The notes under the pieces were generated by a model, which saw nothing but the letters and a program-made list of their open reading frames with translations, did no database searches and was not told the origin of the DNA. 64,000 nucleotides of DNA from Clarkia xantiana subsp. parviflora. Taxonomy: Eukaryota; Streptophyta; Magnoliopsida; Myrtales; Onagraceae. A program made the position numbers and the translations under genes. Shown here piece by piece: positions 21,249 to 32,445 of this stretch (the first letter of the stretch is position 1; every line of letters starts with the position of its first letter). The stretch is from positions 29,161,756 to 29,225,755 of the forward strand of contig JAPTYO010000009.1 in NCBI GenBank assembly GCA_036873135.1, given 5' to 3'.

Positions 21249-23581
21249 TCAGTCAGAACCTTCGGGGGAGTAACCCTCACCCCCTGAAGCTGAACCACCG
21301 ACAGATAGAGATGATGAGGAGGAATCTGAGGTACCAATCTCCACTGGTGTAGCATCCACCTGGGCAGGGGCAGGCTCGTCTGCAACAGCAGCCTGACCCC
21401 TCAGAACAGCCATGTAACCACTGGCATATGGCCCGAAGTCACCAAGGTCACCAACTGGGAACTGAGGATCAATACGGAAAATGTGATCAACCAGATACTC
21501 ACCGAACTGGTTCATCTCCTGAGTGAGACGCGCGCTATAATCGGCAGTGAAGGCAGAGGAGGCCTTGTACTCAGACACCGCGACAGTCCTCTCCTCCGCA
21601 CGACACTTAGCCTCCAACTTCCGTAACTCCTCAGAATGGAGCGACGCTGCAACCTCAGCTTCCCGACGCAAACTGCCCACAGTGGTCTCAAGCAAGGACA
21701 CCTGGTCCCGGAGCTCCTGCATCCTCAAATCAGATAATCGCGCCTTCTCAGCAGCAGTGGCGACCTCCGCCTTGAGAGAGACCTGGCTGTCCTCAAGGGT
21801 CTTCCTCTCGTCAGATAACTCGAGCACGAGCGAGGACATGTTCACCATGTCAGACATACCCTAACAATTCAAACAAGGGATGAGTAACCGAAAGATAGCC
21901 ATTATGAAAGTAATAAGAGGAAAGCAAGGAACAACTCACAGGTGCATAACGAGAAAGTACCCCCTGAACAAAGCGCCGAGTCTCCCCAGGAGACTTGGGC
22001 GGAGCAACACGATCGCCAGGGGGGATGGCGCCGCGGAGTACGCGGACACCAACCTCAGGAGTCCGCAAAGAGGAGGTGCTATCGAAGTGGAACTCCTTCA
22101 GACCAGCGAAAGGAGTCCACTCAGACCCAATAACATCTTCATCAGTAAGACGGGCGAAATCCTTCCGACTTAAAGTCGGAGGCCCACCTACACAAGCAAA
22201 GCAAGTCAAAGAAGAATATAAACATAGAAGGATCAGCAACAAGGTAAAGATCATACCTGAGGACCGTGCCCTCGGCTGGGGGGCAGGGGAACCACCACCA
22301 GCAGGTCGCTTCCCTTTGTCAGCCAGGGAAGGCACCTCTTCGACCACCATCTCCTTATCACGAGATAGGGTCGGAGGACGAGCACTAGGCGAAGCAGGAT
22401 CCACGGCCTTCTTTCTCTTAGCAGCCGAGGCCCCGGCCTCAGAATCAGATCTCCGCGGCTTGGACTTGGAAGGTCCAGAATCTCTGCCAACGGAGACGAC
22501 CCTCTCAGTCACCAAGAGGGAGCGCCCTAGCAATATAAGAAAAGCAAGATAAGGAAAACACAGATTATACCATAAAGAAGCAAATAGGAGAAAGCATACC
22601 AGAGGCCCCAGCCTTCTTCCCAGGCAGGAGGGATTTCTTCAGAGCAGAACCAGAAGGAGCCTTCCTCTTGCTCAGATCAACAGGGGCTCCCTGCACGTTA
22701 TAGGTTTTTCCATGAAACCAACCTACAAAGGAAGAGCAGAAGGTAAATAAAGATGGAAAGACCAAGTGACATACCGAACCCCCGGAGTCAGGAGTCAAAC
22801 TGATCCCGGCCTCGTAAAGATCCGTCTCAGTCACTAAGGACACGGGGCAGTATGACCGGGTCCTGTTGCTCTCGTGAATGATCTTCATAGTCTCTAAATC
22901 AACTGAAGAGAACTCTCCGAAAGCAGGCCAACCATCGGACCGATCCTCATTCAAGACCGACCAAGTGACGTATCGATCCGTAATGAAGAAGTAATGCTTA
23001 GCCCAGTGACTGGCCGAATTGTCACTCCGGGCCACGAAACGGAGGGAGGTATCCCACTCGATCCCACTCAACCCGAAATCAGTAAATCAGGGATCCTTGA
23101 AGGTCGGATGGCGAGTTACGAAACTCGCAAACCCCACCTTCGTTTGGTACTGGAACCGGTAGAAACATCGGAATAGAACGAGGGAGTACTTCCAGGAGTA
23201 CCAATGGCACAATACCCGGAAGCCCACCCAGACACGAAGGGCACTGGGGGCAAGGTTCACAGGAGAAATCCTGAAGAACCTGCTCAACTCTATAAGCTCG
23301 TCACAGTAAGGCAACCTCAGCCCAAATCGGATCTGGGAGGGGTACACGGCGACCTTCCCTATAGGAGGCTCCGTCACCGTCTCGCGAGTATTCCCCAAGG
23401 AGGGGAGAAAAGGATACAGAGGCTCATCTAGGGGACAGATATCTCCTAGGGTAACATGCTCATTGTAATCGGACCTAGTGAGATGGTTCTCCGACAAGAT
23501 AGCGAAACCTAAGGCAAAGGTAGCAGGAAATCCCAAAGTACGGATCAAATTTCGATTAACACCCCAACGAAGGTCACGACA
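21249..23581 (-). CDS. B1 antisense gene (aORF), spliced, one early stop
   Basis: Exons on the minus strand: 23581-22600, 22526-22257, 22187-21940 and 21860-21249, joined by GT-AG introns of 73, 69 and 79 bases with phases that fit. Exon 1 has a domain resembling the plant 'putative gypsy type transposon' family (PF04195-like; LPYCDELIELSRFF, APSALRVWVGFRVLCHW). Then come a Lys/Ser/Pro-rich nuclear-signal-like stretch (AAKRKKAVDP) and a C-terminal coiled coil (VLELSDERKTLEDSQ) with an acidic Ser-rich end. Antisense ORFs of this sort are known in the Tat lineage; their role is unknown. In this copy a TGA near 23088 interrupts exon 1. An upstream first exon is not resolved. Confidence 0.78.
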
Positions 23582-25285
23582 CTAAGCTAGCAATAGGAAA
23601 GGAAATAATACGACCAAAAAGGAAGAGAAAAGGAACTCACTCATCCTTCGGAGGACGCGACGCCTCTGTAGAGTCTGTGTGCGCGGACACCACCAGGAAT
23701 ATAGCACCTGCCACGACACGACAAATATCAAGACAAGAAAAATTTCCGAAGAACCGGAAATACTCCGACACCCGACCAACGACAACAATCAAAGATCCAA
23801 AGACACCCAGCAAAGATAGTCAACATGAGCCAAGGACACCACGACAACCAACTTGAATATTTTATCCGAGCCTAAGGTCGGGTTTTGGAAAAAATTACCG
23901 TTATACCCTCCGGCAAAGATTAATACACCAACGGCGGTACAACATCAAATTCAAGACCGGAATAGCCCAATCGGACAAGAAACCACACCCGGACAACCGG
24001 CAAACATTTTTCCCCAAATCCACAACTATCAACGGTTATCCACGGCAATCAAACATCGGCAATCAAGCATCGGCAATCAAATATCAACGATTCGAAAATC
24101 AACATTTCACACGGTAGCGAAAAGGAAAAGAGTGGACCTTCGGAAAACCCGACCCGATGTGATAAACGGGTTCGGATTTTAAATTGTGGAGCTGGCCGGA
24201 ATCACCTCCCTCGCCGAAGCTGTGATTTTTTCGCCGCCGGAGTTTCGATTTTCCCGCCGCCGGAGTCAAGCCACGTCCGTCCCCGCCCGTCCCGCTGCCG
24301 TGGCCGTCCGTCGAAGTGGTAGACTTCCCCGCCGTCGTAAATGGCGGCCCCTGTCGCCTCCGTCGCACCCCACACCACCGTCAGCCGCCGTCGCCGGAGC
24401 AGGACCCAGTCGTCTCGCCTTCGTCGCGTCCCGGTGATAGCTGGTCGGAGCTGCCGTGCCTAGCCGATCGACAACCCAACGCCGTCGTCACCCCGGTCTG
24501 CTAGCTCGTCCCACTCCCGTGTCGCCGTTGGCCACCTCCGCCTGAGGTTGCGTTGTCACCTCCGGCTGGGTTTCCTCCCGTCGACTGTCCCGATCAAACT
24601 GCTGGCCGGAATTTCAGGTTCCCACCGGAATTTTGGCCAGCCCTAACCTTGGGGGTGCTCTCCAATTTTTCTTGCTCTCCAAGGATGAGTGAAGAGGGAA
24701 GATGGTGGCTATGGTAACTCCTTGAGGTATTTTTCTAACTCTCCTCTATTTTGAAAAGATGATAGGGTTTTTTAAGGGGTTTTAATCACCACCCTCCATC
24801 TATCTTTAAATGAGATCTAAGGGCCAAGGAAAAACCATCATTTTTATCCCTTTCAACTATGGCTAAGTATATCTCCATACTTAGAAAAACTATCAAGTTA
24901 GTTTTATTTTTGAGCATCCCATACTTAGGAAAATTTTTAGCCAAAATTAAATTTTTCCTCACTTAGATAGAATCCCGGCACGAATTTAAAGCGTAAGTCA
25001 CTTAGTTGCATTCGTATTGCATCCTTGTAAGAGTATGCATTTTTTAAGCATACGCCGGTAGCAAAGATAGATTTATTGCTCCCGCCTCAGACGGACGCAT
25101 GCTTAGGCATACGTCCGTGCTACTCTAACGTTTACAACTCCTCTATCTCATAAGACAGGGGGCAGAGTCGAAGACACGCATCCATGGGTAAGCTGGCACT
25201 CAGATGAAAGGTAGAAACCCCGGTTTCAAATTGCGCGTATCATACCATCCTGAAATAGAGTCAATCAAGGGTTAGGCCATTGGTT
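23582..25285. other. B1 non-coding region: antisense leader, GC-rich patch, 3' UTR
   Basis: No supported gene. 23582-23850 holds the probable upstream exon and intron of the antisense gene (a splice donor is visible near 23640 on the minus strand). 24180-24620 is GC-rich with many CGCCGG words and differs strongly from the matching part of B2. 24640-25285 is AT-rich, well conserved with B2 (50970-51620), and precedes the 3' LTR. Confidence 0.6.
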
Positions 25286-25299
25286 GACTCGGGGGCATG
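25286..25299 (+). other. Polypurine tract region of B1
   Basis: CTCGGGGGCA directly before the 3' LTR start TG at 25300, in the place of a plus-strand primer. The same sequence precedes the 3' LTRs of B2 (51636) and B3 (63550). Confidence 0.6.
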
Positions 25300-26158
25300 T
25301 GATGGATATACGCCCAATTTGAACCCGTTGACTTCCAAACCGTTGTATTTTTATCGTCCCATTAACGTTTGTAAATCGAAACTTCAACCCGAACACTTCA
25401 CGAGAACATCAACGGCTCGGACGGGGCCGAAGCGCCCGTCCGGCCAAGGAAAACTCACCTAGGTGAGGTTGGGTGGCCACACCCGACCTCCCCTAGGAGA
25501 GATCGGGTCAGCCAACCCGATCTCTCCTAGGGGAGATCGGGTGGACCAACCCGATCTCTCCTAGGAGAGATCGGGTCGGCCAACCCGATCTCTCCTAGGA
25601 GGGATGGGGTTGGCCAACCCCATCCCCCCTAGGGGGGGTTGGGTGCCCTCACCCAACCACTACCCTTGGGGGTCGGATTTCTCCCCCCCCAAGGGCCCCT
25701 GCGCCATTTTCGGACACCCACACCCGGTTCACGTCGCCTACCTTCTCCGTATCCTAAGGTCTTAATTGTACACTTAAAGGTTAATTAATTGTGTTTAAAG
25801 GTTAACGATGTCATTAAACCACCTTAATGACACCGTTGCCTATAAATACCCCACCTTCACAACTCATTTGATCATCTTGGCAATTCGGATTATTTTGCTC
25901 TGACATCTCTCTAGTTTATCTCTCTAAGAAGAATACTGACTTAGGCATCGGAGAGGGTTCACCAGGCACCACCCCCCCCTCCGTGTCTGGTACTGCCCCT
26001 TCTGCAGGGTAGAAGGAGAGAAGAGGCAAAGGAAGGAAGGAAGGAAGGAAGAAGATAGGCTAAGACAGGGCAACTCAGAAATACCGGATCACACATATCC
26101 CCAGTAAGGAGCGAGATCAAAACCGACCACCCGTTGACCTAGATCTCATAACCTAACA
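25300..26158 (+). repeat. 3' LTR of B1 (859 bp)
   Basis: Matches 15861-16726. Its hairpin array (25457-25665) again has six blocks, but block sequences differ from the 5' LTR, and the C run is shorter. TATAAATA is at 25841-25848. It is followed by target duplication cttcc. Confidence 0.95.
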
Positions 26159-26163
26159 CTTCC

Positions 26164-27359
26164 CATTTCCACGAAGAAAATTCATCAAATACAACATTCC
26201 TGCTGATTACCACCTTCTTTGAGATTGGATTGTACAGCTTGTATGCTTTGGATTCTTCACTTATTCCAAGGAAAATGCACTTTTGACCCCTATCATCAAG
26301 CTTCTTCTTGTGAGTGGTTATGAGTGCATATGCTATACACCCAAAGATCCTGAAGTTTTCTACTGATGGTTTTGATCCTGACCATGTTTCTTGAGGTGTG
26401 AAGCCATACAATGCTCGTGTAGGACACCTGTTGAGCACAAAGAAGCTCCAAACTACTGCTTCACCCCAGAAACCTTTAGGGACATTCCTTGATTTCATAA
26501 TGCATCTCACCATGTTGATTACTGTCCTATTCTTCCTCTCAGCTACTCCATTTTGCTCTGGTGACTGAGGTGCTGTCTTCTGTCTTTTTATCCCTCTGTG
26601 CTTGCAAAACAACTCAAACTCAGTTGAGCAGTATTCACCTCCTCTGTCAGATCTTAGTGCTTGTATCTTCCTTCCTGTTTGGCTCTCCACTTCACTCTTG
26701 AATGTTCTGAAGGCTTCAAGTGCTTCAGATTTTTCTGACAGTATGTAAACCCAGGCTCTCCTGGAGAAGTCATCTATAAAGCTGATGAAATACCTTTTCC
26801 CTCCGTTTGTAGCAGGTCTTATTGGCCAATATATGTCTGTGTGTACCAGCTCAAGAGGTTTGGTTGCTCTCCAATTTGCCTCATCAGGGAATGACTCCTT
26901 GGTTTGCTTCCCCAGCACACATGTTTCACATAGTTCATTTTTAACTTCAATGTTTGGCAGCCCCTTGACCATTTGATGCTTGCTGAGAATGCTCAGTCCT
27001 TTGAAACTGAGATGTCCCATCCTCATGTGCCATAACCATGACTGGTCATTGCGTGATTCATCACTCCCTTCCTTGACAGCATTGCATTCATGATCATAGA
27101 TAAGATTGACATGATAGAGCCTCTTTGAAGTCATCTTTGAGGTAAACACACAAGTGTATTTTTCATTGTAAATGTCAAAACAGCCATCATCTATTACCAT
27201 CGAGTATCCATACTCTTGTAATTGACCAATACTCAGTAAACTTGTTGCTAGTTTAGGTACATAGAGCACATCGTCCAATACCTCTGTCAAATCTTCACTG
27301 CTTCTGAATTTGACACTCCCTTTTCCTTCTACTGAGATGCTTGAATTGTTCCCAAACAC
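26164..27359 (-). pseudogene. Element C integrase (copia pol, 5' part)
   Basis: The minus-strand frame from 27359 has the GAG-pre-integrase zinc site (LWHMRMGHLS, CETCVLGKQ) and an integrase core with HTDIYWP, LRSDRGGEY and EQNGVAERKNR holding the three catalytic acids. The C-terminal part has FGCIAYA and FLGISEESKAYKLY. It is cut at 26163 by B1; the polyprotein resumes at 15855. The protease motif (WYLDSGCTNHMTG) lies just upstream in the gag frame, with a stop at ~27400 between them. Confidence 0.9.
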
Positions 27360-27398
27360 TACCTTAGACTTGTAGCTTTCATCAAGTGTGGAAAATGA

Positions 27399-28439
27399 TT
27401 ATTTTCTTCCTGTCATGTGGTTAGTGCACCCTGAATCAAGGTACCACACGTTTTTGCTTAGTTGTGTACCTTCTCCATCATTAATAGCCATCAAGAGTAT
27501 CTCTTGATCCTCACTGTTTGAAAAGTTTGATTGCTCCTGCTGCTTCTCCTCAGGTAGCCTTGCATAACACTCAGACTTGAAGTGTCCAAGTCTGTGACAC
27601 CTATAGCACTCTACTTGAGACTTCCCTCCAGGTTTGCCTCTACCTCTTCCTCTATCTGAGTGCCCTCTTCCCCTTTGATTGAAATGAGAGCCCTCTCTTC
27701 TCTGAGGTTTCTCTTCTTCTGCTTGATCCTTGCTTCTATAGTTGCTTCTCCCACCTCCTCTTTTGCCTCTTCCTCTGAAACCACCTCTTCTTTTGCTATG
27801 GTATGATTCTTCAGAGACTTTCAAAGCATGTTCCTCAGTATCTGAGGTCCTGTTGAGCTTTTGTTCATGGAGAACTAAAGAGCTTTGCAGCTCATCTAAA
27901 GACAGAGAGTCAATATCTTTAGATTCTTCAATGGCAACTATCACAAAATCAAATTTGTGTGTCAATGACCTTAATATCTTCTCCACGATTTGTTTGTCAC
28001 TGAGAGTTTCTCCTGTAACTCTCATCTTGCTGCAAATTTCCATGATTCTGGAAAAATAATCAAGCACCTTCTCTCCTTCTCTCATCTGAAGCAGTTCAAA
28101 TTCACGCCTTAGAGCCTGTAACTGAGCTCTCTTTATCCTGGCTGATCCTGCTTCTTTCTTTTTCAAGGAGTCTCAAATGTCCTTTGCAGTGTCTTTAAAT
28201 ATGATTGTTGAGAGAGTAGCCTTATCAAGTGCTTGAAACAACACGTTTTTTGCTTTGAGATCAAGCAATCTTTTTCTCTTGTATTCTACATCGTCTGAGC
28301 TGCCAATTCCTTCTTCAATCACCTCCCAATACTCCTTAGCCCTCAAGAGATTCTCCATTATGGTACTCCAGTATCCATAATCTCCTTCATATCTGGGAAT
28401 CATCAATCCCACGAAGCTGCTGCTGCTGCCTTCGTTCAT
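27399..28439 (-). pseudogene. Element C gag and protease start
   Basis: Two minus-strand frames. 28439-28173 encodes the gag N-terminus (YEGDYGYWSTIMENLL, YWEVIEEG), typical of copia UBN2-type Gag. After a stop at ~28173, 28166-27399 has the rest of capsid (FSRIMEICSKMRVTGE), an Arg/Gly-rich region, the CCHC knuckle CYRCHRLGHFKSEC (~27570-27612) and the protease motif LDSGCTNHM. Gag packages the element RNA. Stops near 28170 and 27400 make it defective. Confidence 0.88.
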
Positions 28440-28484
28440 CTCTTCAGGAATGCAGAAGAAAATTTGAAATTCTTCTAACCTTAG

Positions 28485-28496
28485 GCTCTGATACCA
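28485..28496 (-). other. Primer binding site of element C
   Basis: The reverse complement reads TGGTATCAGAGC, two bases inside the 5' LTR, matching initiator methionine tRNA. Confidence 0.93.
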
Positions 28497-28498
28497 CT

Positions 28499-28930
28499 TG
28501 TTAGGATTTAGATTTCACTCACCATCAACTAAACATCACCGTGTATATGGGATTGAACAAAAAACGAAAATTGATCACGAATTCAGACTAAGAACACACA
28601 GTAAATTGAAGAGCACTTGTATTGCTTGATAATTAAGAATGCCGAAATTAAAACTATAAATAGGTGCGAAATACAACAGAATTAAACAGAGAATGCCGCA
28701 ATTACAGTTGCGCTACTAACCCACTACTTGATTCAACAAGATATTCTAGATAAATCGGGAAATTGTTGCGTGAAAATCTCCATCGTATCTCAGTACTGTT
28801 GATGAAGATTCAGACCGGACTGGACCGTTGCTGCTGATACTGACTTCCTGGACCGGCCGGTTCGGACATTGGTAACAGACTTAATTGTCTGTTCTTTCCT
28901 AAAATGGCAACTTCGGATATCACTTCAACA
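28499..28930 (-). repeat. 5' LTR of element C (432 bp)
   Basis: Pairs with 13532-13931. It carries extra bases near 28870-28905 absent from the partner, with an internal short inverted repeat (ACAGAC/GTCTGT). It is followed by target duplication cacga. Confidence 0.93.
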
Positions 28931-28935
28931 CACGA

Positions 28936-29143
28936 TTAATGACCACGTTGGGAGAAATTTGGTAAAGAGCTATCATGTGATGTTAGTTAGAGAAGCCGAA
29001 GATATTGATTAGGTCGGTCTACCAGTTAAGATTGATGGAGCGTTGGTTTTATTCGACAAGTGAAACATATATATATATATATAGGTTAACATAAACAATA
29101 ATAGAACGTTAAGAAATTAATTAAAGGCGCCATCATATTCATC
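28936..29143 (+). promoter_or_regulatory. Intergenic flank and likely GDSL gene promoter
   Basis: Unique sequence continuing from the BIG 3' flank across element C. It contains an (AT)n run near 29068-29083 and an AT-rich stretch before the ATG at 29144. No other feature is visible. Confidence 0.4.
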
Positions 29144-29376
29144 ATGGCATTGGCAATATCCTTTCTCATGCTCGGGTCTTCCCTGCTATGGACGATGGTT
29201 AACTGCAGATTCGTGCGGCACTTTACGTATTTGGGGACTCACTTTTTGACAATGGTAACAACTTCTTGCCCACCATTGCTAAGGCCAATTCCCCACCCCC
29301 CCCCCCTACGGTGCCAATTTCGCTAAAGGACCCACCGGAAGGTTCACCAACGGCCGCAACGTCGTTGATTTCATTG
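29144..29376 (+). pseudogene. GDSL esterase/lipase-like exon 1, frame-broken
   Basis: The start codon at 29144 opens a hydrophobic signal-peptide-like stretch (MALAISFLMLGSSLLW). About 20 codons later a one-base shift leads to the GDSL block I (YVFGDSLFDNGNN) with its catalytic-serine motif, then IAKAN, and after a run of 11 C's another shift leads to YGANFAKGPTGRFTNGRN, typical of plant GDSL exon 1. A GT donor follows at 29377. Two frame breaks suggest a pseudogene; the one at the C run could be an assembly error. Later exons are not in the window, because the intron is filled by elements T and D. Confidence 0.82.
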
Positions 29377-29476
29377 GTACGGTCAGTAATAACCAACCAA
29401 CCACATTATTTATTTTTGTATCGTCATCTTTAACTTATTAATAAAACTCTAAGCTAGTTTGTTTTAATCTGCACAC

Positions 29477-29668
29477 TGATAGAGTATTATAGGTTTTAGT
29501 ATTAGAAATCGATTCATCTATGTTTAAGATCTTACCATATAGTCCTTATGTGTTCCTATATAAGGACACTACCTTCTTTGTAATCTATATCTTTGAGCAA
29601 TACACAATGTTTTCTATCATAGTTGCTTTGCTCTCTTCATTCTCTCCATGGTTTATCCTAATTACTAA
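29477..29668 (+). repeat. Element T LTR 1
   Basis: Starts TGATAGAGTATT; contains TATATAAG at 29557-29564; ends just before TGGTATCAGAGC at 29671. It is the only copy with an intact methionine-tRNA primer site. Confidence 0.8.
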
Positions 29669-30836
29669 GATGGTATCAGAGCCGGTCGATCAAGGACCTG
29701 ATTCACGCTTCGTTTTCATGCAATTTTAGCTCGATTCAATCTCGCTAGTCAGCTTCAGCTCAGATTCTCAGATTTTCTCATGCTGCTGATCCGGTGCTTC
29801 ATTTTCATGCCACCTCCTGCTTTCATGTTTCCACCTCCTGCTTACATGTTAGCAGCAACTGTCAATCAGCAGCAGATCTGAAATTCCAATTTATATGCTC
29901 TCAATCAGCAGCAGATCTCAGATTCATCGACTCGCGATCGAGTAATCAGCAATTAGTTCAGATCAACATCAGCAATCGGATCAGAGGACCTGCTTCTTCT
30001 CCATCAGCATCTCAGATCTGTGAGGCTCCTTCTTCCATTGGCATCGACTTCTTCTCCATCAGCATCACGGTTCTCCATCACCATCTCCGATATGTGCTTC
30101 TTCTTCTTTTCTGGTCATGGACGTGATGCTTCGGGATGCCGTGCCTCTTCTCCGTTCTTCTCCTAGCAGCTCCGTGTCAGAGCACGGTTCTTCTTTAGGT
30201 CCTCTCTGATCTGGCTTGTGAAATCTATCTGCTGCTTTATTCACAGTGCATCTGGCACCTCATGCTGTCATTCATTAGTTTTGTCTTCATATTGAATTGG
30301 TGACTAGTGGAGCTGAAATTGGGATTTACATTCTGAAGGTTGTTCTTCACTGATTTCAACCATGGATATAATCGACTTTAGTCTGATTAAGATAGTTTTG
30401 CTGTTTTTCCCTGCTGTGGTTCAGTTTTCTCACCTGATTTGAGTTGAGAGTTATGCTGCGATTCTGCTTTTCCAGAAGACTTTCTAACTTTTTAAAAGCT
30501 GAAAATTGATCCTAATGCTGCGGATTGGTGTCAAGAAACTTTGTTGATGAGAAATTCTAAGGATTCAAGTGATTACAATGCTCTAAGTGGACTCCGAGTT
30601 TCGGTTTTTAAAGCAGTGACAGATGCAAACCAGCACAGCTGCAATTTGTAGACTCAGAAATCGAGGTTGAGATTTGAGTTTTCTGGTTCAAAGTTTCAGC
30701 AGCTTCTTCCTCTCGATCACGAAGCAGCACTAAGAAGACTTTGTAGCAGCAGCAATGACAAAAGAAGGGCTGATTTGAAGAGTAATCAAAGTGAAAAGTT
30801 GGGGACAAATTTAGAAGGTTGGAGTAGTATAGGAAA

Positions 30837-31028
30837 TGATAGAGTATTATAGGTTTTAGTATTAGAAATATAGTCATCTATGTTTAGGATCTTACCATAT
30901 AGTCCTTAGGTGTTCCTATATAAGGACACTACCTTCTTTGTAATCTATACCTTTGAGTAATACACAATGTTTTCTATCATAGTTACTTTGTTCCCTTCAT
31001 TCTCTCCATGGTTTATCCTAATTACTAA
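30837..31028 (+). repeat. Element T LTR 2
   Basis: Close copy of LTR 1, followed at 31031 by TGGTATCATAGC, a one-base change in the primer site. Confidence 0.8.
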
Positions 31029-32253
31029 GATGGTATCATAGCCGGTCGATCAAGGACCTGATTCACGCTTCGTTTTCAGTTTCTGGATTGATCGATCATC
31101 GTTCCTTCATGTTTTCATGCAATTTAAGCTCGATTCAGTCACGCTAGTCAGCTTCAGCTCAGATTCTCAGATTCTCTCATGCTGTTAATCTGGTGCTTCA
31201 TTTCCATGCCACCTCCTGCTTTCATGTTTCCACCTCCTGCTTACATGTTAGCAGCAACTGTCAATCAGCAGCAGATCTGAAATTCCAATTTATATGCTCT
31301 CAATCAGCAGCAGATCTCAAATTCATCGACTCGCGATTGAGTAATCAGCAATTAGTTCAGATCAACATCAGCAATCGGATCAGAGGACCTGCTTCTTCTC
31401 CATCAGCATCTCAGATCTGTGAGGCTCCTTCTTCCATTGGCATCGACTTCTTCTCCATCAGCATCACGGTTCTCCATCTCCGATATGTGCTTCTTCTTTT
31501 TTTCTGGTCATGGACGTGATGCTTCGGGATGCCGTGCCTCTTCTCCGTTCTTCTCCGAGCAGCTCCGATCCGGTCTTCTTCGAGCAGCTCCGTGTCAGAG
31601 CACGGTTCTTCTTTAGGTCCTCTCTGATCTGGCTTGTGAAATCTATATGTTGCTTTATTCACATTGCATATGCCACCTCATGCTGTCATTCATTAGTTTT
31701 GTCTTCATATTGAATTGGTGACTTGTGGAGCTGAAATTGGGATTTACATTCTGGAGGCTTTTCTTCACTGATTTCAATTATGGATATAATCGACTTTAGT
31801 CTGATTAAGATAGTTTTGCTGTTTTTCCCTGCCGTGGTTCAGTTTCTCACCTGATTTGAGTTGAGAGTTATGCTGCAATTCTGCTTTTCCAGAAGACTTC
31901 CTAACCGTTTGAAAGCTTAAAATTGATCCTAATGCTGCGGATTGGTGTCAAGAAACTTTGTTGATGAGAAATTATAAGGATTCAAGTGATTACAATGCTC
32001 TAAGTGGACTCCGAGTTTCAGTTTTTAAAGCAGTGACAGATGCAAACCAGCACGGCTGCAATTTGTAGACTCAGAAATAGAGGTTGAGATTTGAGTTTTC
32101 TGGTTCAAAGTTTCCGCAGCTTCTTCCTCTCGATCATGCAGCAGCATTAAGAAGACTTTGTAGCAGCGACAATGACAAAAGGAGGGCTGATTTGAAGAGT
32201 AATCAAAGTGAAAAGTTGGGGACAGATTTAGAAGGTTGGAGTAGTTTTGGAAA

Positions 32254-32445
32254 TGATAGAGTATTATAGGTTTGAGTATTAGAAATCTAGTCATCTATGT
32301 TTAGGATCTTACCATATAGTCCTTAGGTGTTTCTATATAAGGACACTACCTTCTTTGTAATCTATACCTTTGAGCAATACACAATGTCTTCTATCATACT
32401 TACTTTGCTCTCTTCATTCTCTCCATGGTTTATCCTAATTTCTAA
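32254..32445 (+). repeat. Element T LTR 3
   Basis: Close copy followed at 32448 by TGGTATCATAGC. Its interior runs without an LTR into another interior at about 33340. Confidence 0.8.

Larger units (their letters stand above)
15856..26163 (+). mobile_element. Element B1: non-autonomous Tat-like LTR element, cttcc target duplication
   Basis: Complete 10.3-kb element 15861-26158 with cttcc on both sides (15856-15860 and 26159-26163), inserted in pol of element C. Parts in order: 5' LTR 15861-16726, primer site, Gag-protease-Gag' ORF 16778-20026, tandem stem-loop array 20291-20867, spliced antisense gene (~23790 to 21249), GC-rich and non-coding leader 23790-25285, purine tract, and 3' LTR 25300-26158. 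RT, RNase H and integrase are absent on both strands. The two LTRs differ mostly in homopolymer length and hairpin block sequence, so insertion looks recent. Confidence 0.95.
13527..28935 (-). mobile_element. Element C: full-length Ty1/copia element with cacga target duplication, split by B1
   Basis: LTRs at 13532-13931 and 28499-28930 start TGTTGAAGTG and end in AACA on the minus strand. Five bases, cacga, flank both ends (13527-13531 and 28931-28935), proving one insertion between BIG and the GDSL gene. The primer site is at 28496-28485. Coding order on the minus strand is gag (28439-27399), protease and integrase (to 26164), then RT and RNase H (15855-13960). Element B1 (15861-26158) sits between integrase and RT. 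Without B1 the element is about 5.1 kb, normal for copia. Several stops and frameshifts make it defective. Confidence 0.95.

Noticed and set aside
22723..22778. A further short intron in the B1 antisense gene
   Set aside because: Splice-like signals exist, but it would be only ~52-56 bases and the frame reads through without a stop in both copies; left as coding.
29794..30126. Repeated Ser-rich frames of ~100 codons in each T interior as genes
   Set aside because: Frames differ in length and end point between units, no known motif, and indels break them; they look like chance open frames in a non-coding TRIM-like interior.
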